From Agarivorans sp. Alg241-V36 (GTDB lineage: Bacteria; Pseudomonadota; Gammaproteobacteria; Enterobacterales; Celerinatantimonadaceae), in the NCBI RefSeq assembly GCF_900537085.1, contig NZ_UNRE01000004.1:62001-126000 (forward strand): a DNA stretch of 64,000 bases, given 5' to 3'. The notes below the pieces were generated by a model. That model was not told where the DNA came from. It made no database searches and saw only the letters and a program-made list of their open reading frames with translations. This document shows positions 44,479 to 54,318 of the stretch, one piece after another (the first letter of the stretch is position 1; every line of letters begins with the position of its first letter). The translations under genes were made by a program, and so were the position numbers.

Positions 44479-44518
44479 ACTGCTTCCTACACTCCTTTAG
44501 AACCACCAGCCAACAAGT

Positions 44519-45232
44519 TTATGCTAAACAGGTACATTGATGTAATTGATTTAACGAGGCTATTTTCCAGTTTACCTCATCCATTGGCTGATGTTCTGGC
44601 TCACTGCTAGCGTCTCGTTGTAACCACACACTGCCCATCCCTGCAGCATTAGCACCTTGTGCGTCATTCACTAGGTTGTCACCCACATAACAGCATTGCT
44701 CAACGCTTAGCTTGGCCAATTTTGCAGCTTGCTGAAAAATGCTTGGTTTAGGTTTAGCTGCACCTGCTGCTTCTGCAGTAAGAACAAACTCGAAGTAGTC
44801 TAAGAGGCCAGCAGCCCGCACTTTTCGCTGTTGCATGTCTTCGGGTCCGTTAGATACCAAGGCCAAGCGCCAACCCTGCTGTTTGAGCTGATTTAAACAC
44901 GCCAAGGTATCGCCATACAAAATCGTTGCAGCAATATACTGCTGCATAAAGTATTCAAAGGCCTGCTCTGCTTTCTCATCACTTAAGCTCTTGTCTTGCA
45001 GCGCTTCTCGCGCCCGCGCTTGACGCATTTCAGCAGCACTAAGCTTGCCTTGCAAAAAAGCCGGATAATGAAGCTTTAAGGCGCGCTTCCAATGGCTTAA
45101 AGCATCATTAGTTTGCTGTGGCTGGTATTTAGAGAACAAGGCTTTAGCAGCAGTTTCGGTAGCAACGCCGTCATCCACTAAAGTATCATCTAAATCAAAC
45201 ATCAGCATCTTGGCTTGAATTGGCTTAATCAT
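44519..45232 (-). CDS. HAD family hydrolase, YjjG/5'-nucleotidase-like
   Basis: A 237-residue phosphatase of HAD subfamily IA. The motifs are all intact: nucleophile DLDDT near residue 13, VSNG (motif II), Lys in AAKPKPSIF (motif III) and VGDNLVND (motif IV). The helical cap lies between about 20 and 90. It resembles pyrimidine nucleotidase YjjG and related phosphatases; substrate not determinable. No nucleotide metabolism gene adjoins it. Confidence 0.85.
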   Translation of the reverse strand: MIKPIQAKMLMFDLDDTLVDDGVATETAAKALFSKYQPQQTNDALSHWKRALKLHYPAFLQGKLSAAEMRQARAREALQDKSLSDEKAEQAFEYFMQQYIAATILYGDTLACLNQLKQQGWRLALVSNGPEDMQQRKVRAAGLLDYFEFVLTAEAAGAAKPKPSIFQQAAKLAKLSVEQCCYVGDNLVNDAQGANAAGMGSVWLQRDASSEPEHQPMDEVNWKIASLNQLHQCTCLA

Positions 45233-45387
45233 CGGTATTCCTTTTATTTTCAGTCAGATTAGCGGTAGGAAATAAGAAGTCAACGATTGTTTACAGCAAG
45301 TTCTACTGCTGTAATCACAAAGCTTAGTGATCTAAGTGACCAGTGCTAACGTTATACTGAGACGTAACACAATTGGAAGGACTCGTA

Positions 45388-45624
45388 ATGAAAACTCAAT
45401 CAGTTGACCTACGTGATGTTACCGTTCTTTTTTATCCAACGGATAACCCTTATCACTTGCAATCAATGCTGCTCAAAGACCAAGTGATTAACAACCAAGG
45501 CAGAGTGGTAATTGCCAGTAAACACAAGCAAGGGAAAATTATTGTTGCGGTAATAGCAGGCCAAGTGGAATTGCTTAACCTGCTGGGCGATAGGTTTAAC
45601 GTAAGTCCGCTTTCAGTAGCTTAA
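45388..45624 (+). CDS. Small conserved hypothetical protein (possibly DUF2375/TIGR02922)
   Basis: A 78-residue soluble protein: VTVLFYPTDNPYHLQSMLL, then RVVIASKHKQGKIIVAVIAG and a C-terminal VELLNLLGDR. This pattern recalls the DUF2375 family of Colwellia and Shewanella; I am only moderately sure. The ATG at 45388 has GGAAGGA upstream, which rules out the earlier start. The stop codon overlaps that of the convergent MATE gene in the shared TTAA. Confidence 0.65.
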   Translation: MKTQSVDLRDVTVLFYPTDNPYHLQSMLLKDQVINNQGRVVIASKHKQGKIIVAVIAGQVELLNLLGDRFNVSPLSVA

Positions 45625-47087
45625 GGCTTGGCCGCTGCGGTATCGTTTGTAGAAGCCGCCTCATCTAGCTCGGCTTCTGCACACATATAAGCTCGGCTAG
45701 AACAGAAAGGTGTGAGCGGTACACTGGGTTCTAGTGGCTGCTCTTGCTCTGCCATATGACGTTGATGCTTATTAGTGACTCTAGCCACAATGTAGTAAGC
45801 CATGCGCAGTGCCAATAACCCAAACACAACCGTTCCCAATGCTTGCCCCCCCAATACACCTAAGGGGCCAAACCACTGCCCACCTAAATAAACAAATGGG
45901 ATAGTCCCTAGAGTGGCCTTACCAAAATTAAGCATGGTAGAGGTGCTTGGGTAACCAAGATTATTAAAGGCCGCATTGGCAACAAACATCGCCCCATTAA
46001 AGACAAAGCTAAAACTTATCCAAGTACAGAAGAAGCCAATCACCGTAGCGGCCTCTGCGCCAACTCCAAAGACATCTGCAATCAAGTCTTGGCCAAACAG
46101 TAAGATCAGCGACACCGTCACCACAAAGCCACCATTAAACCAAAGGGCTTTGGTTAAGGCTTCACGCACTCGAGCATAATTGTTTGCTCCAAAATTTTGG
46201 CCAACAATTGGACCAATTGCGCCGGATAAAGAGAAAATCATACCAAAAGCGACGGGCATAATTCGCCCAACTACCGCCCAACCGGCCACATAAGCATCAC
46301 CAAACACCGCAATAGCTGCTGTTACATAGGCATTGCCTAAAGGCGTTGCAACATTGGTCATCATCGCGGGAGCAGCCACTTTTAAAATGGCGCGTAAATC
46401 TTGCAACCACTTGCTCCACTTAAACCCAGCAAACAGTTGATGTTTGTAAACCACCCCAGACAAAGCAACACCGGCTACCACAAAACGCGCAATTACCGAG
46501 GCAATCGCGGCGCCAGGCAAACCAAGGCCCAAGGCAAAAATGAATATTGGGTCGAGTATCGCGTTAACGCCGCCACCAGCCAAGGTAGACCACATCGCCC
46601 GCTTTGCATCTCCCACAGAGCGCAGCGCTGCACCACCACTCATGGCCAAGCCAAGAACAGGCAGAGAGGGCAGCAAAATTCTTAAGTATTCAACGGCAAG
46701 TTCATGGGTTCTGGCCTTCGCACCAATCAAGCTCAATAGTTCTGGGGCAAAATACCAAGCCAAAGCAGCAAAAGCGGCGCTGATTAAAAAGCCGGTAAAC
46801 AAAATATTGGTGACTAACTGCTTGGCGCGTGCTTTGTCTTGCTGGCCAATGGCTTTAGAAACCAAAGCGGTCATGGCAATAGACAAACCGATAGAAATTG
46901 AAGTGGTAAAAAATGCGATGGTTCCGGCGTAGCCCACTGCTGCGGCAAGCTCGGCTTCACCCAACAAGCTAATAAAAAACAGATCTGCCAAATCAACCAA
47001 AAATAAAGCAGTTAAGCCAATGGCGTTAGTAGAGGACATCACTACGATATGGCGAAAAATGTCACCAGAAACGAACTTTGCCTTTGG
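45621..47087 (-). CDS. MATE family efflux transporter
   Basis: A 488-residue multidrug and toxin extrusion protein with twelve hydrophobic segments in two similar halves. Family signs include LVDLADLFFISLLGEAELAAAVGY in the first half, VGQNFGANNYARVREAL in the middle and the matching GALRSVGDAKRAM segment. Such pumps export cationic compounds using a sodium or proton gradient; the substrate is unknown. The ATG at 47087 is chosen because the upstream extension to 47138 is not conserved-looking and lies outside the first membrane span. Confidence 0.88.
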   Translation of the reverse strand, partial: PKAKFVSGDIFRHIVVMSSTNAIGLTALFLVDLADLFFISLLGEAELAAAVGYAGTIAFFTTSISIGLSIAMTALVSKAIGQQDKARAKQLVTNILFTGFLISAAFAALAWYFAPELLSLIGAKARTHELAVEYLRILLPSLPVLGLAMSGGAALRSVGDAKRAMWSTLAGGGVNAILDPIFIFALGLGLPGAAIASVIARFVVAGVALSGVVYKHQLFAGFKWSKWLQDLRAILKVAAPAMMTNVATPLGNAYVTAAIAVFGDAYVAGWAVVGRIMPVAFGMIFSLSGAIGPIVGQNFGANNYARVREALTKALWFNGGFVVTVSLILLFGQDLIADVFGVGAEAATVIGFFCTWISFSFVFNGAMFVANAAFNNLGYPSTSTMLNFGKATLGTIPFVYLGGQWFGPLGVLGGQALGTVVFGLLALRMAYYIVARVTNKHQRHMAEQEQPLEPSVPLTPFCSSRAYMCAEAELDEAASTNDTAAAKP

Positions 47088-47154
47088 CATAGAAATTCTC
47101 GAAACAACAGGGTAATTTCTAGTGTAGGCGCTAATCAAAACGAAGTCATTGGAG

Positions 47155-47186
47155 AAATAGCCCCTTAATTTAAGGGGCTATTTTTT
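47155..47186. terminator. Terminator hairpin downstream of metE
   Basis: AATAGCCCCTTAA and its complement TTAAGGGGCTATT form a stem of about 13 bp with a tiny loop (47156-47182). On the minus strand it is followed by ATTTCTCC; on the plus strand by a stronger T-run. Confidence 0.8.
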
Positions 47187-47196
47187 GGCAGCGAAC

Positions 47197-49464
47197 TTAA
47201 GCGAGGCTAGTCCGTAACTCTTTAGTCGCTAGCACCATGTTATTGAGGGCGGCTTCGGTTTCCTGCCAGTTACGGGTTTTTAAGCCGCAATCTGGATTCA
47301 CCCACAAGCGCTGCAAAGGGATCCATTGAGCGGCTTTGTCGATCAAAGATTTAATCTCATTGATACTAGGAATGTTTGGCGAGTGAATATCATAAACACC
47401 CGGACCAATCTCATTGGGGTACTCAAAGTGCTCAAACGCTTGCAGCAAGCTCATCGCCGAGCGCGAGGTCTCAATGGTTAATACGTCGGCATCAAGCGCT
47501 GCCACAGCCGGCATTATGTCGTTAAACTCGCTGTAACACATATGAGTGTGGACCTGTGTTTCAGGTTTGGCGCTGGCTGCAGAGAGCTTAAAGGCCGATA
47601 CCGCCCAACTTAAGTAATCGTCCCACTGGCTGCGTTTAAGCGGCATGCCTTCACGAATCGCCGGTTCATCAATTTGAATCACTTGAATGCCCGCTTGCTG
47701 CAGCTCCGCCACTTCATCATTAAGTGCTAACGCGATTTGTTCAGCAATTTGGGCGCGGCTAAGATCTTCGCGGGCAAAGCTCCAAGTTAAAATGGTTACA
47801 GGGCCAGTTAACATGCCTTTTACGGGCTTGTTAGTTAATGATTGCGCATAACGACTCCACTCAACGGTGAGTGGTTTGGCGCGTTCAATATCATCAACAA
47901 TAATGGCTGGTTTCACGCAGCGCGAGCCATAACTTTGCACCCAGCCAAAACGGCTAGCAATAAAGCCATCTAAGAGCTCGGCAAAATACTCCACCATGTC
48001 GTTGCGTTCTGCTTCACCATGCACCAATACATCAAGATCTAAACGTTCTTGGCGCTCAATGGCATCTTTAATGTGCAAGGCTAATGCTGCATCGTAATCT
48101 GCTTGGCTTAGTTGCCCCATTTTATACTCACGACGCTGACGACGGATCTCGTTGGTTTGCGGGAAGGAGCCAATAGTGGTGGTTGGCAAAGGCGGTAATT
48201 GTAAACTTTGCTGTTGAATCTTTTGCCGTTGATCAAAGCTTAAATCCCTCTCGCGTTCTGCCGGTGTTAAAGCGCCAATTCGCTGCTGCAAGCGAGAATT
48301 GTGTTTGCTGCTAAGGTTTTGCAAGGCAGCACTGTATTGTCGAGACAGGCGCAATGCGTCGGCTTCACCGCTCAAAGCTTCATCGAGTATTTGCAGTTCA
48401 GTCAGTTTTTGCTCGGCAAAGGCTAAGCGGTACTTAGCATCACCTAAATCTGTTTCCGCCTCTAAATCTAGCGGGCTATGCAACAATGAACAAGATGAAG
48501 CAAACCATAAACGCTCCCCTAAGTGAACTTTAAGCGAACTATAATTCTCAATAAGCTCAGGCAAGTTAGCCCGCCACACATTGCGGCCATTAATCACCCC
48601 AGCCGACAATACCCACTCTTTAGGTAACCAAGTAAGTACTTGCTCTAACTGCTGTGGCGCGACGCATAAATCTAGGTGCAAGCCATCTACTGCCAATTGC
48701 TGAATTACTTCTGCGTTATCCAGTACATCGGCAAAATAACTGGTTAATAGCACTTTAGTTGGGCTAATACTCGTTTGGTAAGCAGCTAACAAGGCATCTT
48801 GCCATTGGGCGTCCAGCTCTAAACCCAATATGGGCTCATCAACTTGAAGCCACTCTACGCCCAAAGCAGCGATGCGCTGGAAAATCTCACGGTAAACCGT
48901 TAATAACTGGGGGAGCAAGGACAAACGCTCAAAGCCATCAGCGGCTTGGTCATCATTTTTGCCCAAATATAAGTATGAAACTGGCCCCAAAATAACCGGT
49001 TTGACCGCATGGCCTTGGTCAAACGCTTCGCGAATCTCATCAAATAATTGTGTCCACTGTAAGCTAAATTCGCTGTCTTCAGAGAACTCGGGGACAATGT
49101 AATGATAATTAGTGTTAAACCACTTACTCATGTCAGACGCAGCATGATTACAGCCGCAGCCCTGTTGTCCTCGAGCAACCGCAAACATGCTATCTAAGCT
49201 AATTTGTTCAGATTGATGACGCTTGGGCAGGTTGCCTAACAGTAATGAGGTATTTAGTACTTGGTCGTACCAAGCAAAGTCTCCTACGGTAACCCAAGCT
49301 TGGCCACTGCCTTTTTGGGCTTGCCAATTTTGTTGGCGAATGTCTTTACCCACTTGCAATAAATCTTGCTGTGAAGACTCACCACGCCAGTAACTTTCTA
49401 GTGCAAATTTTAGCTCTCGTTGCTTACCAATTCTTGGGTATCCCAATACGTGAGTAGTGCTCAT
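47197..49464 (-). CDS. metE: Cobalamin-independent methionine synthase
   Basis: 5-Methyltetrahydropteroyltriglutamate-homocysteine methyltransferase (755 aa), the B12-independent last step of methionine synthesis. N-terminal [17 protein letters not shown] binds folate. The C-terminal barrel carries the zinc ligands in THMCYSEF (His and Cys), IETSRS (Glu) and [10 protein letters not shown] (Cys). The full family length is present. It is divergent from metR across a 268-bp region with MetR and MetJ-like sites. Confidence 0.96.
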   Translation of the reverse strand: MSTTHVLGYPRIGKQRELKFALESYWRGESSQQDLLQVGKDIRQQNWQAQKGSGQAWVTVGDFAWYDQVLNTSLLLGNLPKRHQSEQISLDSMFAVARGQQGCGCNHAASDMSKWFNTNYHYIVPEFSEDSEFSLQWTQLFDEIREAFDQGHAVKPVILGPVSYLYLGKNDDQAADGFERLSLLPQLLTVYREIFQRIAALGVEWLQVDEPILGLELDAQWQDALLAAYQTSISPTKVLLTSYFADVLDNAEVIQQLAVDGLHLDLCVAPQQLEQVLTWLPKEWVLSAGVINGRNVWRANLPELIENYSSLKVHLGERLWFASSCSLLHSPLDLEAETDLGDAKYRLAFAEQKLTELQILDEALSGEADALRLSRQYSAALQNLSSKHNSRLQQRIGALTPAERERDLSFDQRQKIQQQSLQLPPLPTTTIGSFPQTNEIRRQRREYKMGQLSQADYDAALALHIKDAIERQERLDLDVLVHGEAERNDMVEYFAELLDGFIASRFGWVQSYGSRCVKPAIIVDDIERAKPLTVEWSRYAQSLTNKPVKGMLTGPVTILTWSFAREDLSRAQIAEQIALALNDEVAELQQAGIQVIQIDEPAIREGMPLKRSQWDDYLSWAVSAFKLSAASAKPETQVHTHMCYSEFNDIMPAVAALDADVLTIETSRSAMSLLQAFEHFEYPNEIGPGVYDIHSPNIPSINEIKSLIDKAAQWIPLQRLWVNPDCGLKTRNWQETEAALNNMVLATKELRTSLA

Positions 49465-49488
49465 GTCTATATCCTTTTAGCCGTCTAG

Positions 49489-49504
49489 ATGTGTAAATCC
49501 ATAT
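49489..49504 (-). promoter_or_regulatory. Candidate MetJ operator (two met boxes)
   Basis: AGCCGTCT and AGATGTGT, in tandem, match the met box AGACGTCT at 7 of 8 and 6 of 8 positions. They lie 25-40 bp upstream of the metE ATG, a fitting place for MetJ repression. Two boxes is the minimum array; no metJ gene is in the window. Confidence 0.5.
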
Positions 49505-49530
49505 TGACCAGAGCTAAAGCACAACACAAT

Positions 49531-49564
49531 TGAAAAGCCATCAAGTTAAATTGAATTTCTCTCA
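49531..49564. promoter_or_regulatory. Two near-consensus MetR boxes in the metE-metR region
   Basis: TGAAAAGCCATCA (49531-49543) and TGAATTTCTCTCA (49552-49564) each match the MetR consensus TGAA-N5-TTCA with one mismatch. They are spaced about 21 bp apart, two helical turns, as expected for cooperative LysR-type binding at the metE promoter. Confidence 0.6.
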
Positions 49565-49624
49565 AGTAAAGATGAGGTACAACCTAAACATAGCCTTGAT
49601 AATCTCTAACCAAGCCCGTGATAT

Positions 49625-49637
49625 TGAAAAAAATTCA
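49625..49637. promoter_or_regulatory. Perfect MetR box
   Basis: TGAAAAAAATTCA matches TGAA-N5-TTCA exactly. It lies about 95 bp upstream of the metR start and 160 bp upstream of metE, so it may serve metR autoregulation as well as activation of metE. Confidence 0.7.
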
Positions 49638-49732
49638 AGTTAAAGCATCTAAGCCGCTGGGGATATATACAAACGAGTGCGCTCTACCTAAGCTGCCAAT
49701 TCATCAAGCCAATCAGGGAGCTAGCCAGCTAA

Positions 49733-50656
49733 ATGTTAGAAATAAAGCATTTACGTTGCATACAAGCCATTGCATCTAGCTCTTCACTTAAGGCGGCTGC
49801 CACAAAGTTATTTATTAGCGATTCAGCCTTGTCTCATCAGCTCAAAGATCTTGAACAACGGATCAATGCTCACTTAGTCATAAGAAAGCAACAGCCCTTA
49901 CAGCTAACCCAACACGGCCAACAATTGCTTCAACTAGCCGCGAAAGTATTACCTTTAATTGAACAAACAGAGCAACAATTTAGCGCAGCCCAAGGCCAGC
50001 AAACTCGCCTAAACATTAGTGTTGATTGCCATGCTTGTTTTCAATGGCTACTGCCAGCTTTACAGCAGTTCCAGCAAGCTTGGCCAGAAGTAAGTAGCCA
50101 CTTTTGCCAAGACAAAGACTACAACGGGCTACCCTTACTGCAGCGCGGTGAAGCCGACCTTCTGCTCACCTCAGAAGTTAGCCCAGAAGATCAAATCCAT
50201 TTTGAGCCTTTGTTCGAATATGAAATGGTGCTGATTTGCCCGCCGCAACACCGCCTAACCGAGCAAACTAGCGTAAGTGCGGCTCAGTTAAGTGAAGAAA
50301 CTATTATCTGTTACCCGGTCACACCACAGCGTTTGGACCTTTATCGCTACATATTGCAACCCAGCCAGGTATCGGTAAAACAATGGAAACATGCCGACAA
50401 CCCCGCCATGTTATTGCAGATGGTCGCCGCGGGGATGGGTGTCGCAGCCATGCCGTATTGGGCAGTTGAACATTATGTACAGCAGCAATTTGTTCACTTA
50501 CTCTCCTTCGAACAAGCTTTATGGCGGCCAATGTATGCAGCATATAACCAGCACCGGCAATCTAGCCCTACTTTAAACAGTTTTATTGAACTAATTTTGC
50601 AACAAGCGTTAATGCAACTAAAGGGCACTAGAAGCTTGAGCTTTAATCAAAATTAA
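49733..50656 (+). CDS. metR: LysR-family regulator MetR
   Basis: A 307-residue LysR-type activator of methionine synthesis genes with homocysteine as coeffector. The N-terminal winged helix is LKAAATKLFISDSALSHQLKDLEQR, close to E. coli MetR (SALSHQ). The ligand domain shows the MetR-like DCHACFQWLLPAL, MVAAGMGVAAMPYW and VKQWKHADNPAMLLQ. It is head-to-head with metE. Three MetR boxes between the genes support both identity and regulation. Confidence 0.92.
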   Translation: MLEIKHLRCIQAIASSSSLKAAATKLFISDSALSHQLKDLEQRINAHLVIRKQQPLQLTQHGQQLLQLAAKVLPLIEQTEQQFSAAQGQQTRLNISVDCHACFQWLLPALQQFQQAWPEVSSHFCQDKDYNGLPLLQRGEADLLLTSEVSPEDQIHFEPLFEYEMVLICPPQHRLTEQTSVSAAQLSEETIICYPVTPQRLDLYRYILQPSQVSVKQWKHADNPAMLLQMVAAGMGVAAMPYWAVEHYVQQQFVHLLSFEQALWRPMYAAYNQHRQSSPTLNSFIELILQQALMQLKGTRSLSFNQN

Positions 50657-50758
50657 GCCGTAATTTGATTTGACGAATCAGCCAAAAAGAGTTTACTTTT
50701 AATAACATAAGGAAAACACCCTAGCGCGTATCTTCACTTTTTGGCAAAGGTTTTTACG

Positions 50759-51787
50759 ATGGTCTCAGACTGGTCTCCAGCCGAATTTACAGAAAGAAAA
50801 ATGAGCCTTGTCATGCATTTGGCGGGCTTTATACCTAGCGCTTACTTTTCAATTACTCATTTAGTGAATGGCGTATTTTGGTATGGCTTGGTGGTGCTTC
50901 CTTGCGCTTTCGCTATTTTAGTTTCACTGTTTTTCTTGTTTACTCAACCTGAGTCAAATCGCTATAAAACTGCCGATGTTTGGTTCTTGTTATTAGCCAT
51001 ACCACCAGTGTTATTGGCGCTAACCCAATCGAACATGCATGGGGAGTTTTTTGTTCCCGCGCTGATATTGGCTTGTTTCATCCACCTACCGCTGCAAATG
51101 GCAGAACGACTGGTGTTGGCGGTCAGTATTTTAGCAATAATTCTTGGCGTTCATCACTTGGGTATTCACCAAGGAATACGTTTTAGCATTGGCGTAGTGG
51201 CATCACACATCTTTGCCTGGGGCCTAGCACGGGTTTTGGTTAAACAAAACAATGAGCTAAAAGAGCTCGCCTTTAAAGACTCACTCACGCGTTGTTATAA
51301 CCGCCGAGCACTGTTTGATGAATTGCTAAAGGCTACCCAACAACATAAACGCAGTGGTATACCAGCAAGTATTATTTTGCTGGACCTAGACCACTTTAAA
51401 GCGATTAATGATCAACATGGCCACAACGTGGGTGACCAAATATTGGTATGGTTTGCTCACTTTTTGCAGCAAAACACTCGCGTAAATGACCGCGTGTTTC
51501 GCTACGGTGGCGAAGAGTTTCTTATTTTATTGCATGACGCTAAGTTTGATATGGCCTATCAAACCAGTGAAAAGCTGGTGTCTAAAATTAAGGGCTTAAA
51601 GGCTCCAAACCAATTGTCTATAAGTTTTAGCGCCGGTATTGCAACAATACAAACCGATGAAAACATCGACGACTGGATAGAACGTGCTGACCAAGGTTTG
51701 TATCAAGCCAAACAAGCGGGAAGAAGGCAAACTTGGCCCAGTCAGTTTTTAAGTGTTGAAGCTAATATACAAAAAGAGCCTATTTAA
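50759..51787 (+). CDS. Membrane-bound diguanylate cyclase (GGDEF)
   Basis: A 342-residue protein with about six hydrophobic segments (to residue 160) and a C-terminal GGDEF domain that makes c-di-GMP. The active site is intact (RYGGEEFLILL). Substrate residues are in LDLDHFKAINDQHGHNVGD. An inhibitory RxxD site (RVND) is placed five residues before GGEEF, so product feedback is expected. The membrane part is not a recognised sensor domain (no MASE call made). ATG 50759 follows AAAGG; the TTG at 50741 is less likely. Confidence 0.9.
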   Translation: MVSDWSPAEFTERKMSLVMHLAGFIPSAYFSITHLVNGVFWYGLVVLPCAFAILVSLFFLFTQPESNRYKTADVWFLLLAIPPVLLALTQSNMHGEFFVPALILACFIHLPLQMAERLVLAVSILAIILGVHHLGIHQGIRFSIGVVASHIFAWGLARVLVKQNNELKELAFKDSLTRCYNRRALFDELLKATQQHKRSGIPASIILLDLDHFKAINDQHGHNVGDQILVWFAHFLQQNTRVNDRVFRYGGEEFLILLHDAKFDMAYQTSEKLVSKIKGLKAPNQLSISFSAGIATIQTDENIDDWIERADQGLYQAKQAGRRQTWPSQFLSVEANIQKEPI

Positions 51788-51806
51788 ACCGCGAGTTTAA
51801 ATAGGC
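51778..51806. other. Perfect 11-bp hairpin overlapping the GGDEF stop codon
   Basis: GCCTATTTAAA (51778-51788) pairs with TTTAAATAGGC (51796-51806) around a 7-nt loop. The stop codon of the GGDEF gene is inside the left arm. On the minus strand CTCTTTTTG follows, so it can terminate the convergent lipoprotein gene. Confidence 0.65.
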
Positions 51807-51843
51807 CGAAATAACACGCACTAGACTTACCTTTGAAGCTTAC

Positions 51844-52617
51844 CTAGCCCATCTTGCTAAAGCGGTAAGATTGAATCATTTTCTCTTCACTACCTTGCTG
51901 CGAGTAGGTTTCTACAATCCATAGTTGCGGGCTTACCACGCGTAACTCCATACGCATATTGGCTGTAGTCACTTGGCTCAAAGGATAGTAGCTAAAACGG
52001 TTCATGCCCGCTTGAAACTCGCCCGCATACACCACGTCATTTTCAAGGTTAGAGGCACTCACACTTAGCTGATGACCTTGCTGTTGGTTATAGCTAATGG
52101 TTGTGCTGGCTTGTAACTCAACATTCTCGCCTGCCACCTCTAACTGCTCTAATTCTACCGTAGCTGCGTCACTTTCCAGCATTTTACCGCGAGCAAGGCC
52201 CTGCGCTTCGATGGTGCTACCATCTGGGTTTATCGCCCAAACGTTTACCTGCCATTGACCCAGCAGTTTGTTCAGATGCTCACCTTGATTGGCGGTAGCA
52301 TTGTCACCATTCATAATCACGGTATTTGGCTGGGCTATCGCTTCTGCTGTTGTATCGGTACGGCGATTCTCATGGCTATTTTCATAATCGCGCATTGCGC
52401 CACTAACACCACCTGCTGCGGCACCAACTGCTGCACCTTTTACAGCTAGCTCAGCATCACCGGTTACTGCTCCCATAACTAAACCTAATACGGCTCCGCC
52501 TACTGCGCCAGTTTTCATTCCTTGGTTAGGATCAGGCTCGCCATCCGTTGAGGCGCAGCCAGCAAGCATGGTGCTTGCAAGTAAAACGACACTAATAGAG
52601 CTTCCGATTTTGTTCAT
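51844..52617 (-). CDS. Lipoprotein with glycine-zipper segment
   Basis: A 257-residue exported lipoprotein. The signal peptide ends in LAGC (Cys21). A glycine-zipper stretch follows (GAVGGAVLGLVMGAVTGDAELAVKGAAVGAAAGG, given here as positions 38-71), then a polar linker and a beta-rich domain (about 115-255) with QVNVWAINPDGSTI and SYRFSKMG at the end. Glycine zippers suggest membrane insertion or oligomerisation in the outer membrane. The C-terminal domain is not recognised. Confidence 0.65.
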   Translation of the reverse strand: MNKIGSSISVVLLASTMLAGCASTDGEPDPNQGMKTGAVGGAVLGLVMGAVTGDAELAVKGAAVGAAAGGVSGAMRDYENSHENRRTDTTAEAIAQPNTVIMNGDNATANQGEHLNKLLGQWQVNVWAINPDGSTIEAQGLARGKMLESDAATVELEQLEVAGENVELQASTTISYNQQQGHQLSVSASNLENDVVYAGEFQAGMNRFSYYPLSQVTTANMRMELRVVSPQLWIVETYSQQGSEEKMIQSYRFSKMG

Positions 52618-52793
52618 TCATGGTTCTCGCTGTTGCTAAAAAATATGCAGGTAAGATAAAGCAAGGCGCAAACAAACATCAGGGCATGCCAAAAGTTTTT
52701 TTTATTTGCCTATGCCTAGCAGGAAGGAATTGGGCGAAGTGACAACAACTTGCTAGAATAAACCACATAATAACAATTACTTGATGACCCTAA

Positions 52794-53735
52794 ATGGCTG
52801 ACTTCCAAGACATTGCCGACTATTTGCAAACAAAGCGTAACCAAGCAGGGCTAACCCAAGAGCAACTTTGCCAAGTATTAGCGGCCTTTAGCCCTGAGTT
52901 TAGTGAGCTGGATGCGCTGGCAGTGAGCCGCTGGGAAAGAGGAAAAGTAGAACCGAGTTTAAATCGACAACTGGAGATTATTCGCTACTTTGGCGATGAA
53001 GCTTACAAGATTTTTACCGCCAGCAGTTTTCGCTCAAAAAACCTTCCCAGTAATCAGGCGATGAACAAAGTATTAGAAGCTCGCGCCAAGTTTAAGCATT
53101 ACTTAGGTGCTCACCCTTATCTACCACAAGGCGAAGTAAATTTTGAGCGAGTCACACCGCCTCACCCACTTGCTCAATACAGTACACAACATTTAAGTAA
53201 TTACATAGACAATCTCACCTATAGCTATGAGCATTGGGACAGTTCTTGGCTAGAGTCACTGCAAAACCATCCCGCTGCAGAAGTTAGCTACTACTTCTAC
53301 CTTGGCCAGTTAGCCGGGCACTGTTTCGCATTAAAAATAAAACAGCCCTACTTTGAGCAACTGTTGGATAAGAGCTTAGATGAGTCCGACGTAAGCGAAG
53401 AAATGTTAGCAGGCAACAATGAACCTGCCAGTTTATATATCTACTCCATATATACGGGGCGAGTAAACGCCATCACCCAAGTTTACGAAAACTTATTTAA
53501 AGCTTTCATCATGAATACTTCGCTAAGCTATATTGGCATTAGAGTTCGCCGTGACATCGCTTTTGTGATGCTAGAAAACGTACCACACACCATTGAAGAG
53601 ATAGGCCCACCAAGTGACAACCGCAATGTGGGCATTAAGCATCGCGGTAAGCGCTATCAGTACGTAACCTGTAGGATAGAACGACAAGCGCTATTTAACT
53701 CACCAGTATTTTTAAATATCTTGAGAAGTGATTAA
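52794..53735 (+). CDS. XRE-type helix-turn-helix regulator with large uncharacterised C-terminal domain
   Basis: A 313-residue protein. Residues about 6-70 form a Cro/CI-like helix-turn-helix (YLQTKRNQAGLTQEQLCQVL, VSRWERGKVEPS). The remaining 240 residues have no motif I can name. They contain an aromatic-rich section (ISYSYEHWDSSW-like LTYSYEHWDSSW), a strand-rich part (ASLYIYSIYTG, SYIGIRVRRDIAFVML) and a basic end. The size and order loosely recall acyltransferase-like folds, but no cofactor motif is evident. It probably senses a ligand. It stands alone between divergent and convergent hypothetical genes. Confidence 0.7.
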   Translation: MADFQDIADYLQTKRNQAGLTQEQLCQVLAAFSPEFSELDALAVSRWERGKVEPSLNRQLEIIRYFGDEAYKIFTASSFRSKNLPSNQAMNKVLEARAKFKHYLGAHPYLPQGEVNFERVTPPHPLAQYSTQHLSNYIDNLTYSYEHWDSSWLESLQNHPAAEVSYYFYLGQLAGHCFALKIKQPYFEQLLDKSLDESDVSEEMLAGNNEPASLYIYSIYTGRVNAITQVYENLFKAFIMNTSLSYIGIRVRRDIAFVMLENVPHTIEEIGPPSDNRNVGIKHRGKRYQYVTCRIERQALFNSPVFLNILRSD

Positions 53736-53749
53736 CAAAGTATAAGCAG

Positions 53750-54115
53750 CTACTGAATCGCTAAGCTCTCTTGTTCTTTACGCCACAAACGATGACCACA
53801 AGCAAGACAAACGCACTCCCGGCGGTGATCCATAAGGCTTTCCAAGCCATACTCCCAGGTTTGGTCGCTATTGCAATGAATACAACGAATAGTATTGGTA
53901 TCGTCGGTTTTTTCAGGGTAGCGTGCCTGATAATCATTTAAAGTAGGTAAACGAGCCCACACTCTTTCACTACTATCACGGCGATTAAAAAACAGCACTA
54001 CCGCACCGAGTAATATTAGTAACAGCTGAAACACACCACCTGCCTTGGTTTTTTTTAAGCTTAAGTTCTTATTTTCGAACCCAATTTCTGCAACAGATCC
54101 TTGCTTAGAAAACAT
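53750..54115 (-). CDS. Hypothetical membrane-anchored zinc-ribbon protein
   Basis: A 121-residue protein with one hydrophobic segment (about 28-44) and a cytoplasmic or periplasmic domain with two CxxC pairs (RCIHCNSD near 78 and CVCLACGHRLW near 102), the pattern of a zinc ribbon. The function is unknown. No clear ribosome site precedes the ATG at 54115, so the start may be internal. It converges on the XRE-type gene with 14 nt between stops. Confidence 0.55.
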   Translation of the reverse strand: MFSKQGSVAEIGFENKNLSLKKTKAGGVFQLLLILLGAVVLFFNRRDSSERVWARLPTLNDYQARYPEKTDDTNTIRCIHCNSDQTWEYGLESLMDHRRECVCLACGHRLWRKEQESLAIQ

Positions 54116-54318
54116 TTGAAATCAACCTACTTGTTAACAAAACCACCATTAACAGCAAAATGCCACCGGCACTGCTGTTACATATTGTTTACGTTTCCAT
54201 AACTGCGCATAGTACAAAAACTTTGTTACGCTAAAACTACCTAAGATGGTAATTTGTCAGATGTCGCGTATATACTTATGTCCAGATTTTATAGGCCGCA
54301 GAAGGTAACAATAAGCTA

